This document shows, one piece after another, positions 1 to 7,876 of a DNA stretch of 18,630 nt. Source of the stretch: Clostridiaceae bacterium. GTDB lineage: Bacteria; Bacillota; Clostridia; Saccharofermentanales; UBA5734. The stretch is from contig JAAYKS010000132.1 of assembly GCA_012522285.1 (NCBI GenBank), positions 1 to 18,630 of the forward strand. Reading direction: 5' to 3'. The notes beneath the pieces are model-generated. The model was not told where the DNA came from. It did not search any database and saw only the letters and a program-made list of their open reading frames with translations. A program made the translations under genes and the position numbers. The first letter of the stretch is position 1. The number at the start of each line of letters is the position of its first letter.

Positions 1-985
1 GGAACAGGTGATCTCCCCGGCTTCCGGGGCGATTGAGATGCTGGATGCCCTTCCCGCGCAGCGTAAAGGTTTCTCCCGGCTGGGTGCCTTCGCGAATCTT
101 GTGCGTGACCGGTCCGTCGATGGTCGGTACTTCGATCTCGGCCCCCAGCGCGGCCTGGGCGTATGTGATGGGCACCTCACAAAATGTATTCGATCCATTG
201 CGTTCGAAAATGGGGTGTGGACGCACATGGACCTCGATGTACAGATCTCCATACGGACCACCCCGCTCGCCGGGTTCCCCTTCTCCGCGCATCGACAGCA
301 TCTCGCCGTCACCGACGCCGGCCGGGATCCGGACTTTGAGTTTTTTGGTGGTGTTGCGGCGCCCTTTGCCGTTACAGTGGGTGCAGGGGTTGTGGATGAT
401 CTTGCCGGATCCGCCGCAATCCGGGCAGGGGCGCGAGGACATGACCGCGCCAAACATGGTCTGCTGCCGGGTGTTGACCTGCCCCGTACCGTGACAACGG
501 CTGCAGGTTTCGGGGGTCTCGCCTTCGTGGGCGCCGGTCCCCTGGCAATGGTCACACAAGTCTTCCTTGTTGACAGAGATGTCCCGCTCCACACCGAACG
601 CGGCTTCCATAAAGTCGAGATTCATGCGGTACTTGAGATTGGCGCCACGCTGCCGCCGGTTGGATGCCCGGCCACCGCCGCCAAAGCCACCGAAAAAAGA
701 GCCGAACAGATCGTCCAGGTTGATGTTGAAATCACCAAACCCGCCAAAGCCCTGTCCGTCCACTCCCGCATGACCAAACTGGTCATACTGCCTGCGCTTC
801 TCCGGATCGCTCAGGACCGCGTAGGCTTCGTTGACTTCCTTGAAATTCGCTTCCGCCGCTTTGTCGCCCGGGTTGAGATCCGGGTGGTATTTCTTCGCCA
901 GTGTGCGGTAGGTCTTTTTCAAGTCCTCGTCGGATGCGCCCTTTTGGACGCCCAACACCTCATAGTAATCTCTCTTATCAGCCAA
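1..985 (-). CDS. dnaJ: Chaperone protein DnaJ (Hsp40), C-terminus cut by window edge
   Basis: DnaJ is the cochaperone that delivers unfolded clients to DnaK and stimulates its ATPase. I translated this frame directly. It opens [12 protein letters not shown] with a J-domain (residues 5-70, HPD at 34-36), followed by a Gly/Phe-rich linker (about 76-106). A zinc-binding domain has four CxxCxGxG motifs starting at Cys144, Cys161, Cys187 and Cys201, and the first part of the C-terminal substrate-binding domain follows. About 328 codons are present; the family usually has 370-390, so the last 45-60 residues lie outside the window. The start is TTG: a perfect AGGAGG lies 9 bases upstream, the TTG gives the expected ADKRDYYE N-terminus, and no ATG fits. 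It follows dnaK by 84 bases and is the last visible gene of the HrcA-controlled operon. Identity is certain; only the exact start is inferred. Confidence 0.97.
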   Translation of the reverse strand, partial: MADKRDYYEVLGVQKGASDEDLKKTYRTLAKKYHPDLNPGDKAAEANFKEVNEAYAVLSDPEKRRQYDQFGHAGVDGQGFGGFGDFNINLDDLFGSFFGGFGGGGRASNRRQRGANLKYRMNLDFMEAAFGVERDISVNKEDLCDHCQGTGAHEGETPETCSRCHGTGQVNTRQQTMFGAVMSSRPCPDCGGSGKIIHNPCTHCNGKGRRNTTKKLKVRIPAGVGDGEMLSMRGEGEPGERGGPYGDLYIEVHVRPHPIFERNGSNTFCEVPITYAQAALGAEIEVPTIDGPVTHKIREGTQPGETFTLRGKGIQHLNRPGSRGDHLF

Positions 986-994
986 GCTCCGGCT

Positions 995-1000
995 CCTCCT
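995..1000 (-). promoter_or_regulatory. Ribosome binding site that sets the TTG start of dnaJ
   Basis: A perfect AGGAGG on the minus strand, 9 bases before the TTG codon at 985-983. It supports a TTG start, because no ATG or GTG in frame is equally well placed. Confidence 0.8.
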
Positions 1001-1010
1001 GTCAACGGAC

Positions 1011-1043
1011 CGGCCACCGGCGGTGTGTTACCGCCGGCGGCCG
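1011..1043 (-). other. Strong GC-rich stem-loop between dnaK and dnaJ
   Basis: An inverted repeat: arms 1017-1023 and 1031-1037 (CCGGCGG / CCGCCGG) pair perfectly around a 7-base loop. After one A/C mismatch, five more pairs extend the stem to 1011 and 1043, giving 12 pairs in total. No T-run follows on the minus strand, so it is not a canonical intrinsic terminator. It may act as an mRNA processing or stability element, or attenuate dnaJ relative to dnaK. The function is inferred; the pairing is seen. Confidence 0.6.
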
Positions 1044-1069
1044 CGTCCGACATCGTTTCGAAACGGGGT

Positions 1070-2878
1070 TTAGTTGCTGTCGCCACCGGCATCTTTGAAC
1101 CCATCGCCCGTATCGGGGTCTACGGGACCGGCCTGCTGCGCTTCCGGGCTCTGACGATACAGTTTTTCGCTGATTTTGTAAAATGCCTGCTGCAGCGCTT
1201 CCGCATCGGTCTTCATCGCTTCGGTGTCGTTGCGGGACATGCTTTCTTTCAGCTTGGTGACCGCGTCTTCGATGGCGGAGCGATCCTCTGCTTCGAGCTT
1301 GTCTCCCATCTCCTTGAGAGTCTTCTCCGCATTGTAGATCGCGGAGTCAGCAGTATTGCGGGCGTCGACCTCCTCACGCCGCTTATGGTCGTCCTCTGCA
1401 TATTGCTCGGCTTCTTTGACCGCCTTTTCAATATCCTGTTCGGACAGATTGGTCGTAGCGGTAATGGTGATCTTCTGCTCGCGGCTGGTGCCGAGATCCT
1501 TGGCGGACACGTGCACGATGCCGTTTGCGTCGATGTCGAAGGTGACTTCGATCTGGGGGACGCCACGCGACGCCGGCGGGATGCCGTCCAGGATGAAGTT
1601 GCCAAGCGCTTTATTGTACTGTGCCATTTCCCGTTCGCCCTGCAGCACGTGGACATCCACTTGGGTCTGTCCGTCCGCCGCGGTCGAGAAGATCTGGCTC
1701 TTTTTGGTCGGAATCGTGGTGTTGCGCTCGATGATCTTAGTGAACACGCCGCCCATGGTTTCGATGCCAAGGGACAGCGGTGTGACATCCAGCAACAACA
1801 GTCCGGTCACATCTCCGGTCAGGACGGCTGCCTGGATGGCCGCGCCGATCGCAACGCACTCGTCGGGGTTGATGCCTTTAAATGGCTCTTTGCCGAAATA
1901 TCTCTTGACCGCTTCCTGCACCGAAGGAGTGCGGGTGGATCCGCCAACCAGCAAGACCTTGTCGATCTTCTCGGGAGCAAGTCCGGAATCCTTCATCGCG
2001 GAACGCAGCGGCCCCATCGTTTTTTCGACCAGATCCGCGGTCAGCTCGTCAAATTTCGCGCGTGAGAGGGAGATGTCCATGTGTTTGGGCCCGCTGGCGT
2101 CGGCCGTGATATACGGGAGGTTGATCTGGGTGGTGGTCACGCCCGAAAGCTCGACCTTGGCCTTTTCCGCGGCTTCACGCAACCGCTGCATCGCCATCTT
2201 GTCACTGCGCAGATCGATTCCCTGGTCTTTCTTGAAACTCTCAACCAGCCAGTCCATGACCTTCTGGTCAAAGTCGTCGCCGCCCAACCGGTTGTTGCCG
2301 GCGGTCGCGAGCACTTCAAACACGCCGTCGCCGATCTCCAGGATCGAGACGTCAAAGGTGCCGCCGCCGAGGTCGAACACCAGTATTTTCTGGTCGTGCT
2401 CTTTGTCGAGGCCGTAGGCCAGAGAAGCAGCGGTCGGCTCGTTGATGATGCGGAGCACGTCGAGGCCCGCGATCCTGCCGGCGTCTTTGGTCGCCTGGCG
2501 CTGGGCGTCACTGAAATAGGCAGGCACGGTGATGACCGCCTGGGCGACGGTTTCTCCCAGATAGGCTTCCGCGTCGCTCTTGAGCTTCTGCAGAATCATC
2601 GCCGAGATTTCCTGCGGCGAATAGGTTTTATCGTCGATTTTGACCTTGTGGCCGGAACCCATTTCCCGCTTGATGGATTGGACCGTCCGGTCGGGGTTGG
2701 TGACCGCCTGCCTTTTGGCGACCTGTCCGACCAGTCTCTCCCCGGTCTTGGAAAAGGCCACGACCGAAGGCGTCGTGCGGTTCCCTTCCGCGTTCGGGAT
2801 GACGACCGGTTCGCCGCCTTCCATCACTGCGACACAGGAATTGGTTGTTCCGAGGTCGATGCCGATTACTCTTGCCAT
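1070..2878 (-). CDS. dnaK: Molecular chaperone DnaK (Hsp70)
   Basis: DnaK is the ATP-driven Hsp70 chaperone that binds exposed hydrophobic segments of cytosolic proteins, working with DnaJ and GrpE. The 602-residue protein begins [18 protein letters not shown], the phosphate-1 loop of the Hsp70 nucleotide-binding domain. It continues with the [11 protein letters not shown] and [14 protein letters not shown] motifs and [11 protein letters not shown], then the linker [10 protein letters not shown] leading into the substrate-binding domain, and ends in an acidic helical lid (residues 500-602). It lacks the roughly 23-residue insert near residue 80 found in Gram-negative DnaKs, a Gram-positive signature. 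The start is ATG at 2878: GGAGG lies 8 bases upstream, whereas the in-frame TTG further upstream falls within that Shine-Dalgarno sequence. It lies 62 bases after grpE and 84 before dnaJ. Confidence 0.99.
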   Translation of the reverse strand: MARVIGIDLGTTNSCVAVMEGGEPVVIPNAEGNRTTPSVVAFSKTGERLVGQVAKRQAVTNPDRTVQSIKREMGSGHKVKIDDKTYSPQEISAMILQKLKSDAEAYLGETVAQAVITVPAYFSDAQRQATKDAGRIAGLDVLRIINEPTAASLAYGLDKEHDQKILVFDLGGGTFDVSILEIGDGVFEVLATAGNNRLGGDDFDQKVMDWLVESFKKDQGIDLRSDKMAMQRLREAAEKAKVELSGVTTTQINLPYITADASGPKHMDISLSRAKFDELTADLVEKTMGPLRSAMKDSGLAPEKIDKVLLVGGSTRTPSVQEAVKRYFGKEPFKGINPDECVAIGAAIQAAVLTGDVTGLLLLDVTPLSLGIETMGGVFTKIIERNTTIPTKKSQIFSTAADGQTQVDVHVLQGEREMAQYNKALGNFILDGIPPASRGVPQIEVTFDIDANGIVHVSAKDLGTSREQKITITATTNLSEQDIEKAVKEAEQYAEDDHKRREEVDARNTADSAIYNAEKTLKEMGDKLEAEDRSAIEDAVTKLKESMSRNDTEAMKTDAEALQQAFYKISEKLYRQSPEAQQAGPVDPDTGDGFKDAGGDSN

Positions 2879-2940
2879 GTTTTCATCCTCCAAATTGCTT
2901 GCTGTTTGATTCTGTTACGAGAGATGCCTGTGTTGCGCGA

Positions 2941-3516
2941 TCAGTTGGCGACCTTGACCATACTGTGCCGTATGACCCGGTCTCCTCTGCGATAGCCTTT
3001 TTTGAACTCCTCCACGACTGTCCCGGGTTCCGCACCCTCTTGTTCAACCTGCATGACCGCCTCGTGGAGCAGGGGGTCAAAGGGATTGCCGACCGCTTCG
3101 ATCGGTTCGACACCCAGCCGTTCCAGACAGCTTTCCGCCTGGCGCAGGACCAGTTCGATCCCCTCCACGACGGAACGGTCGATCTCCTTCTCATATTGCG
3201 AGGCAGACTCGATCGCCCGCATCAGGTTGTCGACGACGGGCAGCCATTCCGCTGTGACCTGAACGACACAATCGCTGTAGATGGACTCCTTTTCCTTGGA
3301 AGTCCGTTTGCGGTAGTTGTCGTATTCCGCGTACAACCGCAAAAACCGGTCGTTCAGCTCGTCGTATTTGCGGGCGGCTTCCTCGGTGGCATCCACGGCC
3401 ACATCTGCCTGACGCATGTCTTCCGTCACGGCCTCCGGGCCCCCTGTCTGCTGTTCCGCGTTCATTTCCTCCGGCGGTTTAGCTTCGCCGCCTGCGTTGT
3501 GATTCGCCTTTTTCAT
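2941..3516 (-). CDS. grpE: Nucleotide exchange factor GrpE
   Basis: GrpE releases ADP from DnaK and so resets the chaperone cycle. The 191-residue product has an acidic, low-complexity N-terminus (about 1-50, rich in Glu, Ala and Gln). A long helical coiled-coil segment follows, with the typical KYDELNDRFLRLYAEYDNYR stretch (about 51-70). The C-terminal beta domain contains GNPFDPLLHEAV and the terminal GYRRGDRVIRHSMVKVA, which is diagnostic for GrpE. Its ATG overlaps the hrcA stop as ATGA, with GGAGG about 10 bases upstream inside the end of hrcA, implying translational coupling. Length is normal for the family. It is part of the CIRCE-controlled hrcA-grpE-dnaK-dnaJ operon. Confidence 0.98.
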   Translation of the reverse strand: MKKANHNAGGEAKPPEEMNAEQQTGGPEAVTEDMRQADVAVDATEEAARKYDELNDRFLRLYAEYDNYRKRTSKEKESIYSDCVVQVTAEWLPVVDNLMRAIESASQYEKEIDRSVVEGIELVLRQAESCLERLGVEPIEAVGNPFDPLLHEAVMQVEQEGAEPGTVVEEFKKGYRRGDRVIRHSMVKVAN

Positions 3517-4673
3517 TTCTCTATGTCCTCCGTTTTTTCTTTTCCCTCTCCATGGACCATCCGGGTCCCGAAATCATTGATCGCACTGCGGATGAACCCG
3601 ATGTTGGACACCACGCGCCCGTACTCCATCCGTTTGGGACCCACCACACCGATCCGCCCAATGATCCGGTCGCCGAGACGGTAAGTGGTGGTCACAAAGC
3701 TGCATTCCTGAAGCCCCTCCAGCGCGATCTCCTGACCGATCCGGATCATAAAAGGCCGACGCGGCGTCTCAATCCGGAAGTCAGGGGATCTGCCGTCTGA
3801 GGGCTCGGCCAGTGCGCCTTGTTCGGACGTCAGCTCATGGGCCTGTGCCATTTCCGGAGACTCATTGAGAAAGCCCGCGACAATGCCGTCGCGCGCGAGG
3901 GTGTCGAACAAGGTTCTTGCTTTGCGAACATCTTGAAATTCCGGGAACGAAAGCAGCTTGTTGTGTCCGTCCATATAGAGTTCCAGATTCTCTGCCTGCT
4001 TGATCGAGACATATGCCTCGTAGAGCACCTGGTTGAGAAGGCTTTCAGGGAGGTCGATCTTGTGTCCCGCCGTCGAGACCGTCACCATCGTGATGGCGTC
4101 CAGCCGCATGCCGGACAGCTCGCTTTCGATCGCCTGTGCGATCCGGCGCAGCTGGTCTTCTCCGATCAGTTCGGGAATCCGCGCGATGCGGTCTTTGACC
4201 AATCCGGCGTTCAGCACCACGACTACCAAAACGCGGCCCGGCTCAATCATCATCATCTTGAGCTGGCGAAAGTGGCTTTCGTTGAGGCGGGGAGTCAGCG
4301 CGACCGAAGTATAGCCGGTCTTTTCCGTCAGGACACCCGCAGCCCGCTTAAGCAGGAGGGTGATTTCGTCGACCCCGTCGCGGATGTTGTCGCGGATGTC
4401 CGCGATGTCGTCCCGGCTGAGTGTGCCCACATCCATCAGCGAGTCCACATACTCTCGATACCCTTTGTCCGAGGGGATGCGTCCGGCGGAGGTGTGCGGT
4501 TGTTCCAGATAGCCCATTGACTCCAGTTCGGCCATCTCGTTGCGCACCGTGGCGGAACTGACGTCCAAACCGTATTTATTCACCAGCGTTTTGGAGCCGA
4601 CAGGTTCCACGGTCTCGATGTAGTCGTCGACCACTGCCTTGAGGATCTGTTTTTTCCGTGCGTCCAAGGGCAT
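3513..4673 (-). CDS. hrcA: Heat-inducible transcription repressor HrcA
   Basis: HrcA represses class I heat-shock genes by binding CIRCE; in the known systems its activity depends on GroEL. The 386-residue protein has an N-terminal winged helix (about 1-75: RKKQILKAVVDDYIET, VSSATVRNEMAELESMGYLE, HTSAGRIPSDKGYREYVD). The dimerisation and GAF-like domains follow, ending in the conserved RIGVVGPKRMEYGRVVSNI. Compared with the usual length near 340-350 it carries an extra segment at about residues 272-305, rich in Glu, Ser, Pro and Ala. The start is ATG at 4673, 7 bases after AGGAG; the upstream in-frame TTG would remove that site. It is the first gene after the CIRCE promoter, so autoregulation is expected. 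Its stop overlaps the grpE start by 4 bases. Confidence 0.98.
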   Translation of the reverse strand: MPLDARKKQILKAVVDDYIETVEPVGSKTLVNKYGLDVSSATVRNEMAELESMGYLEQPHTSAGRIPSDKGYREYVDSLMDVGTLSRDDIADIRDNIRDGVDEITLLLKRAAGVLTEKTGYTSVALTPRLNESHFRQLKMMMIEPGRVLVVVVLNAGLVKDRIARIPELIGEDQLRRIAQAIESELSGMRLDAITMVTVSTAGHKIDLPESLLNQVLYEAYVSIKQAENLELYMDGHNKLLSFPEFQDVRKARTLFDTLARDGIVAGFLNESPEMAQAHELTSEQGALAEPSDGRSPDFRIETPRRPFMIRIGQEIALEGLQECSFVTTTYRLGDRIIGRIGVVGPKRMEYGRVVSNIGFIRSAINDFGTRMVHGEGKEKTEDIEK

Positions 4674-4697
4674 GTCCTGTCTCCTCTCCAAAAAAGC

Positions 4698-4724
4698 TTA
4701 GCACTCATATCTCCTGAGTGCTAA
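4698..4724. promoter_or_regulatory. CIRCE operator (HrcA binding site)
   Basis: A perfect match to the CIRCE consensus: TTAGCACTC, nine spacer bases, GAGTGCTAA. The inverted repeat extends two more pairs outward (GC at 4696-4697 and 4725-4726), giving 11-base arms. It overlaps the expected transcription start of the promoter just upstream, so HrcA binding would block initiation, and it lies in the leader 25 bases before the hrcA start codon. Confidence 0.98.
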
Positions 4725-4728
4725 GCAC

Positions 4729-4757
4729 AATCTACCATCGAACAGATAGAATGTCAA
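4729..4757 (-). promoter_or_regulatory. Sigma-A-type promoter of the hrcA-grpE-dnaK-dnaJ operon
   Basis: On the minus strand a perfect -35 TTGACA (4757-4752) is followed by a 17-base spacer and the -10 TAGATT (4734-4729). The predicted start point falls inside the CIRCE element. It sits in the 105-base gap between hemW and hrcA, so the chaperone genes can be induced independently of the upstream genes. Confidence 0.9.
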
Positions 4758-4778
4758 GGATAATCAAAGACCTTGGAA

Positions 4779-5942
4779 TCAGACAAATTCCATGAAGACT
4801 TGATTGGCAAAATCGAGGCCCCGCCCGGTCAGCGCCCATCCCCGCGGTGTCTCTGCGATCAGCCCGCGTATGACCAGACTTGCCAGTGTTTCACCGAACC
4901 GCTCATCGGGGGGTTCCCCGAAGCGCCGGGTGTATGACGCGGCATCCACCCCCGCATCGGTGCGAAAGGCAAGCATCATGACTTCTTTCATCTGTGCATC
5001 ACGGTCCAGTGTCTCCAGCACCTGTGAGGCTGGAAATGGAGCGGTGTCCCCGTGTTCGACCGCCTGGAGATAGTCGTCCAGTGCGGCGTGGTTGGCCCGG
5101 CGGACTCTATCAAAATACCCGTGAGCGGCGCATCCGAACCCGAAATACTCCTCTGCCCGCCAGTATGTCAGATTGTGGCGGCAAGCGCGTCCCGGCAGCG
5201 CGGCGCTGCTGATTTCGTACGGTTCCCGTCCGCTTTCCCGGAGCAACCGTCGGGTCTCGTGATACATCGCGCGTTCGATCTCTTCGTCAGGAAGGATGAG
5301 TTCTCCGGATTCATACCAGTCGTAAAAAGGAGTTCCCTCCTCGATCTGCAGGGAATAGAACGACACATGGTCGGCTCCGATATCGATGACACGAGAGACC
5401 GTCTCCCGCACATCCCCAAGCGTTTGACCGGGCAATCCCAGCATGAGGTCCGCACTGAGATTGTCGAAGCCCGCCTTTCTCGCGGCGGTGAACGCCTCGA
5501 CAAAATCCTCTGCGGTATGGATGCGGCCAAGGCGCTTGAGCAGCGAGGGTTGCCAAGCTTGCAGTCCAAAGCTAATCCGGTTGATCCCTCCCCTGCGCAT
5601 CCGTTCAAAATCCGCTTTGTGAACAGTGCCGGGGTTCGCCTCGACCGTGACTTCGGCATCCGTCGCCCACGGAAACACCGCGCGCAACGTGTCGAGCAGT
5701 TCCACCATGCGTTCGGCTCCGGCCAGTGTCGGCGTCCCGCCGCCGACATACACGGTTTGCAGCGGGGTCGGGGGCAGACCGGGGGCCTGCAGCGTTCCGG
5801 CTTGCCGGATCTCCCGCTCCAGCGCACGCAAATAACGGTCAATGTCTCCGAGACGGCCGGCATAGGAGGGCAAGTCGCAATAAAAACACTTGCGGGCACA
5901 AAAAGGAAAGTGGAGATACACGGATGACGGAAGGTCACCCAT
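4779..5942 (-). CDS. hemW: HemW-like radical SAM protein (oxygen-independent coproporphyrinogen oxidase family)
   Basis: A 387-residue radical SAM enzyme of the HemN/HemW family. The cluster-binding CxxxCxxC is Cys15-Cys19-Cys22, followed by Asp-Leu rather than the fourth Cys of genuine HemN. The SAM-binding GGGTPT, the HNLTYWRAEEYFGFGCAAHGY block and a C-terminal winged-helix-like region match HemW. HemW homologues are reported to bind heme and are thought to act as heme chaperones rather than coproporphyrinogen oxidases; calling this one HemW is family inference. hemW-hrcA-grpE-dnaK-dnaJ is a common Firmicutes order. The ATG overlaps the end of the preceding DUF4276 gene by 8 bases and has no obvious Shine-Dalgarno sequence, so translation is probably coupled. 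lepA, the frequent upstream neighbour, is absent here. Confidence 0.94.
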   Translation of the reverse strand: MGDLPSSVYLHFPFCARKCFYCDLPSYAGRLGDIDRYLRALEREIRQAGTLQAPGLPPTPLQTVYVGGGTPTLAGAERMVELLDTLRAVFPWATDAEVTVEANPGTVHKADFERMRRGGINRISFGLQAWQPSLLKRLGRIHTAEDFVEAFTAARKAGFDNLSADLMLGLPGQTLGDVRETVSRVIDIGADHVSFYSLQIEEGTPFYDWYESGELILPDEEIERAMYHETRRLLRESGREPYEISSAALPGRACRHNLTYWRAEEYFGFGCAAHGYFDRVRRANHAALDDYLQAVEHGDTAPFPASQVLETLDRDAQMKEVMMLAFRTDAGVDAASYTRRFGEPPDERFGETLASLVIRGLIAETPRGWALTGRGLDFANQVFMEFV

Positions 5943-6633
5943 GGGAACAGACCCGGTTTTCGATCGGCGACATTCCTCCGAGGAGGCGGACCGCTTTGTC
6001 GACGTGGTCCAGGAAACGGCGGAAACTCGGCGAGGCGTTGTGATCGACGTCCATATGCTTGGAAATGTCTCGGCACCAAGTGTGTTTGTACTGGCCGACC
6101 GCGGGATAGCCGATCCGGATGATGCGCTCCGCAGACTCCGGATGGATGCAGCGGGCGAGCACTTCCCAGGTACCGCACACGCTGTCCTGTTTGTAATGAT
6201 CCACGACCTTTAGGTTCGCGTCCGGATAGGCCGCCAGGATCGCCCGGCGGTCGCCGAGCATCCATGCCTCGATTTCCTCGACACAGATCCCGATCACGTG
6301 CGGAACCGGGGACGCGAACCGGCGCAAAGTCGACCGGATCTCCCCTTCCACCTGCTCCGGTGGGATGTCGTCTGCATCCATCACGACGATCAGAAGATTT
6401 TGCGCCGGATCCAGTACGCGGGCATAGGCGCGCGACTTGGCGGGTAAAAGATCAAGCAGTCCGACCGAATCACGAGCTGGCCGGTTGTATGGATCGGCTG
6501 GCGTATATCCCTTCCCTCGGTGAGGTCGGATACGAAAGGTGTATTCATACCCTCTGCGTTCACGAAGGGCGTGAAGAACCGCCTCCAGAACCAGACTGCC
6601 CGAACGGTCTTCGGAAAGGATTTCAAGATGCAT
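5935..6633 (-). CDS. DUF4276 family, Toprim-like protein paired with an ATPase
   Basis: A 232-residue protein I place in DUF4276, a family without an established reaction. An acidic motif sits at the N-terminus (MHLEILSEDRSG, Glu8-Asp9). A strand ending in Asp-Ala-Asp-Asp (86-89) follows, then the family-typical VEEIEAWMLGD (118-128) and, near the end, the MDVDHNASPSFRRF block (194-207). The layout of an early Glu followed by DxD resembles a Toprim fold, which binds metal in nucleases and topoisomerases; catalytic activity is inference. The ATG is chosen because GGAGGG lies 5 bases upstream and the family N-terminus begins here; 74 further in-frame codons upstream overlap the ATPase gene and look non-coding. 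It overlaps the ATPase gene by 11 bases and hemW by 8. Together with the ATPase it may form a split OLD-like module. Confidence 0.85.
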   Translation of the reverse strand: MHLEILSEDRSGSLVLEAVLHALRERRGYEYTFRIRPHRGKGYTPADPYNRPARDSVGLLDLLPAKSRAYARVLDPAQNLLIVVMDADDIPPEQVEGEIRSTLRRFASPVPHVIGICVEEIEAWMLGDRRAILAAYPDANLKVVDHYKQDSVCGTWEVLARCIHPESAERIIRIGYPAVGQYKHTWCRDISKHMDVDHNASPSFRRFLDHVDKAVRLLGGMSPIENRVCSHG

Positions 6634-7840
6634 CGTCGCCCTCCGGATCAAAATGGCCGCTGTACCACATCGACCCCATCCCGATGCCCTCGGCATACAT
6701 CGAACGGACCACCGGATCCGCACCCGCGCAACGGGCCGAAGCCGTGTCTTTTTCCGTGCCCTGATCGAGAGGTTTTCGTTCAAACACCCACACCTCGTCC
6801 GGCGACATGGACTCCAGCAAGTAAGGGTTGTGTGTCGTAAAGAGAATCTGTACATCCGGCCTGCGGAGCGAGTAGGCTCTCAGTTCCTCGGCCAGGATGT
6901 CGACCAGCTCGTGGTGCAGACCCTCGTCCGGATTGTCGATGCACAGTAACGGCCGGGGACGCGGATCCTCCAGCATCAGGAGATAGGTGAATAAACGGCG
7001 GGACGCCCCCGATACCTTCCCGTCCAGTACCGCGCGGTCGATGGGGCGCCTCCCCGGCATCTTTTCCCGGATGCGCGCCATCACCGCCTCGAAGGCTTTC
7101 GGGTCGGCTTCGCGATGAAAGAGAAGTACGTTCTCCACATTAGCCCCGTCTGGCGCGAGATGCCTGTGGCCGCCGGAGGAAGGGGGCGATGCCGATGCGG
7201 GTGTTCCGTCCGGTTGCTGAAAATCACAGAAAAACCATCGGGTCAGCGTGGTGTGAAGCGCATGCAGGAGCGGATGGTTGACCAGGGCGCCAAACGTGCC
7301 CAGTCCGGTCGCATCCTCATTCCCCACCCCCGCGTCGGGAACCGATGTGCCGTCGTCCACCTGTCCGCGGCCGTGGTCCAGCCGCATCACGGGGATCGTG
7401 GTGCGAGCCGTAAAATCGACACGCAACAGTTCCTCTTCGCTCACATAGGGACGTCCAAAACGGTCGCAGTCGAATACGACCCGGTACAGGAGGGTTTCGT
7501 TGGGTTCGGACAGGCGTATCGCGAGGTCGAAGGCAACCGGATCGGGCCCTCCGTTGGAGCGCAAGTGCGTGAACCCTTTTCTCCCATGAAGTGTCGACGC
7601 AAACCGAACCCCGTGCCGGACCGTGTCCGACAGAAAACGCATCGCGTGGAACAGAGAACTCTTGCCTGTATCGTTCCGTCCGATCAGTGCGGTCAGCGGC
7701 TCCAGCGGAAGAGGGGGGACCAGTCCGGCGGCCAGCACGCGTTCCGGGTCGTCTGTGCTGGCGAAGACTTCTTCTCCCAGCACACCGACACGGGTGTCGC
7801 GCAGCATTTCAAAATTGCGGACGCGGATGCCCAGCAACAT
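6623..7840 (-). CDS. AAA/ABC-type ATPase (AAA_15/AAA_21, OLD-like ATPase without Toprim)
   Basis: A 405-residue SMC/ABC-type ATPase. It opens LLGIRVRNFEMLRD, the usual start of this class, then carries Walker A GRNDTGKS (54-61). A degenerate signature-like SGASRRLF lies at 277-284, Walker B LLCID at 298-302 followed by NPDEGLHH, and an H-loop FTTHNPYLLESM with His337. The residue after the Walker B Asp is Asn303 where most ABC ATPases have the catalytic Glu; Asp305 and Glu306 lie nearby. There is no Toprim domain in the protein: the next gene, DUF4276, appears to supply one. A strong GGAGG lies 8 bases before the ATG. It starts 36 bases after the SPFH gene with no terminator between. Such pairs occur among putative defence modules; a defence role is inference. 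Confidence 0.88.
   Translation of the reverse strand: MLLGIRVRNFEMLRDTRVGVLGEEVFASTDDPERVLAAGLVPPLPLEPLTALIGRNDTGKSSLFHAMRFLSDTVRHGVRFASTLHGRKGFTHLRSNGGPDPVAFDLAIRLSEPNETLLYRVVFDCDRFGRPYVSEEELLRVDFTARTTIPVMRLDHGRGQVDDGTSVPDAGVGNEDATGLGTFGALVNHPLLHALHTTLTRWFFCDFQQPDGTPASASPPSSGGHRHLAPDGANVENVLLFHREADPKAFEAVMARIREKMPGRRPIDRAVLDGKVSGASRRLFTYLLMLEDPRPRPLLCIDNPDEGLHHELVDILAEELRAYSLRRPDVQILFTTHNPYLLESMSPDEVWVFERKPLDQGTEKDTASARCAGADPVVRSMYAEGIGMGSMWYSGHFDPEGDDAS
6639..6644 (-). promoter_or_regulatory. Ribosome binding site that sets the DUF4276 start
   Basis: GGAGGG on the minus strand, 5 bases before the ATG at 6633, located inside the end of the ATPase gene. It decides between this start and a much longer reading frame beginning at 6855. 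Confidence 0.8.
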
Positions 7841-7876
7841 GGCTTATTCCTCCCTGTCCCCGATTCCCGGATCCGA

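Noticed and set aside
8..2065. A long plus-strand open frame (about 685 codons) opposite dnaJ and dnaK
   Set aside because: Long antisense frames opposite dnaK are a known consequence of its codon bias. No ribosome site or recognisable domain is present, and the minus-strand genes are unmistakable.
6634..6855. N-terminal extension of the DUF4276 gene by 74 codons
   Set aside because: The extension overlaps the ATPase gene out of frame, is Arg/Cys-rich and has no family similarity; a strong ribosome site precedes the internal ATG.
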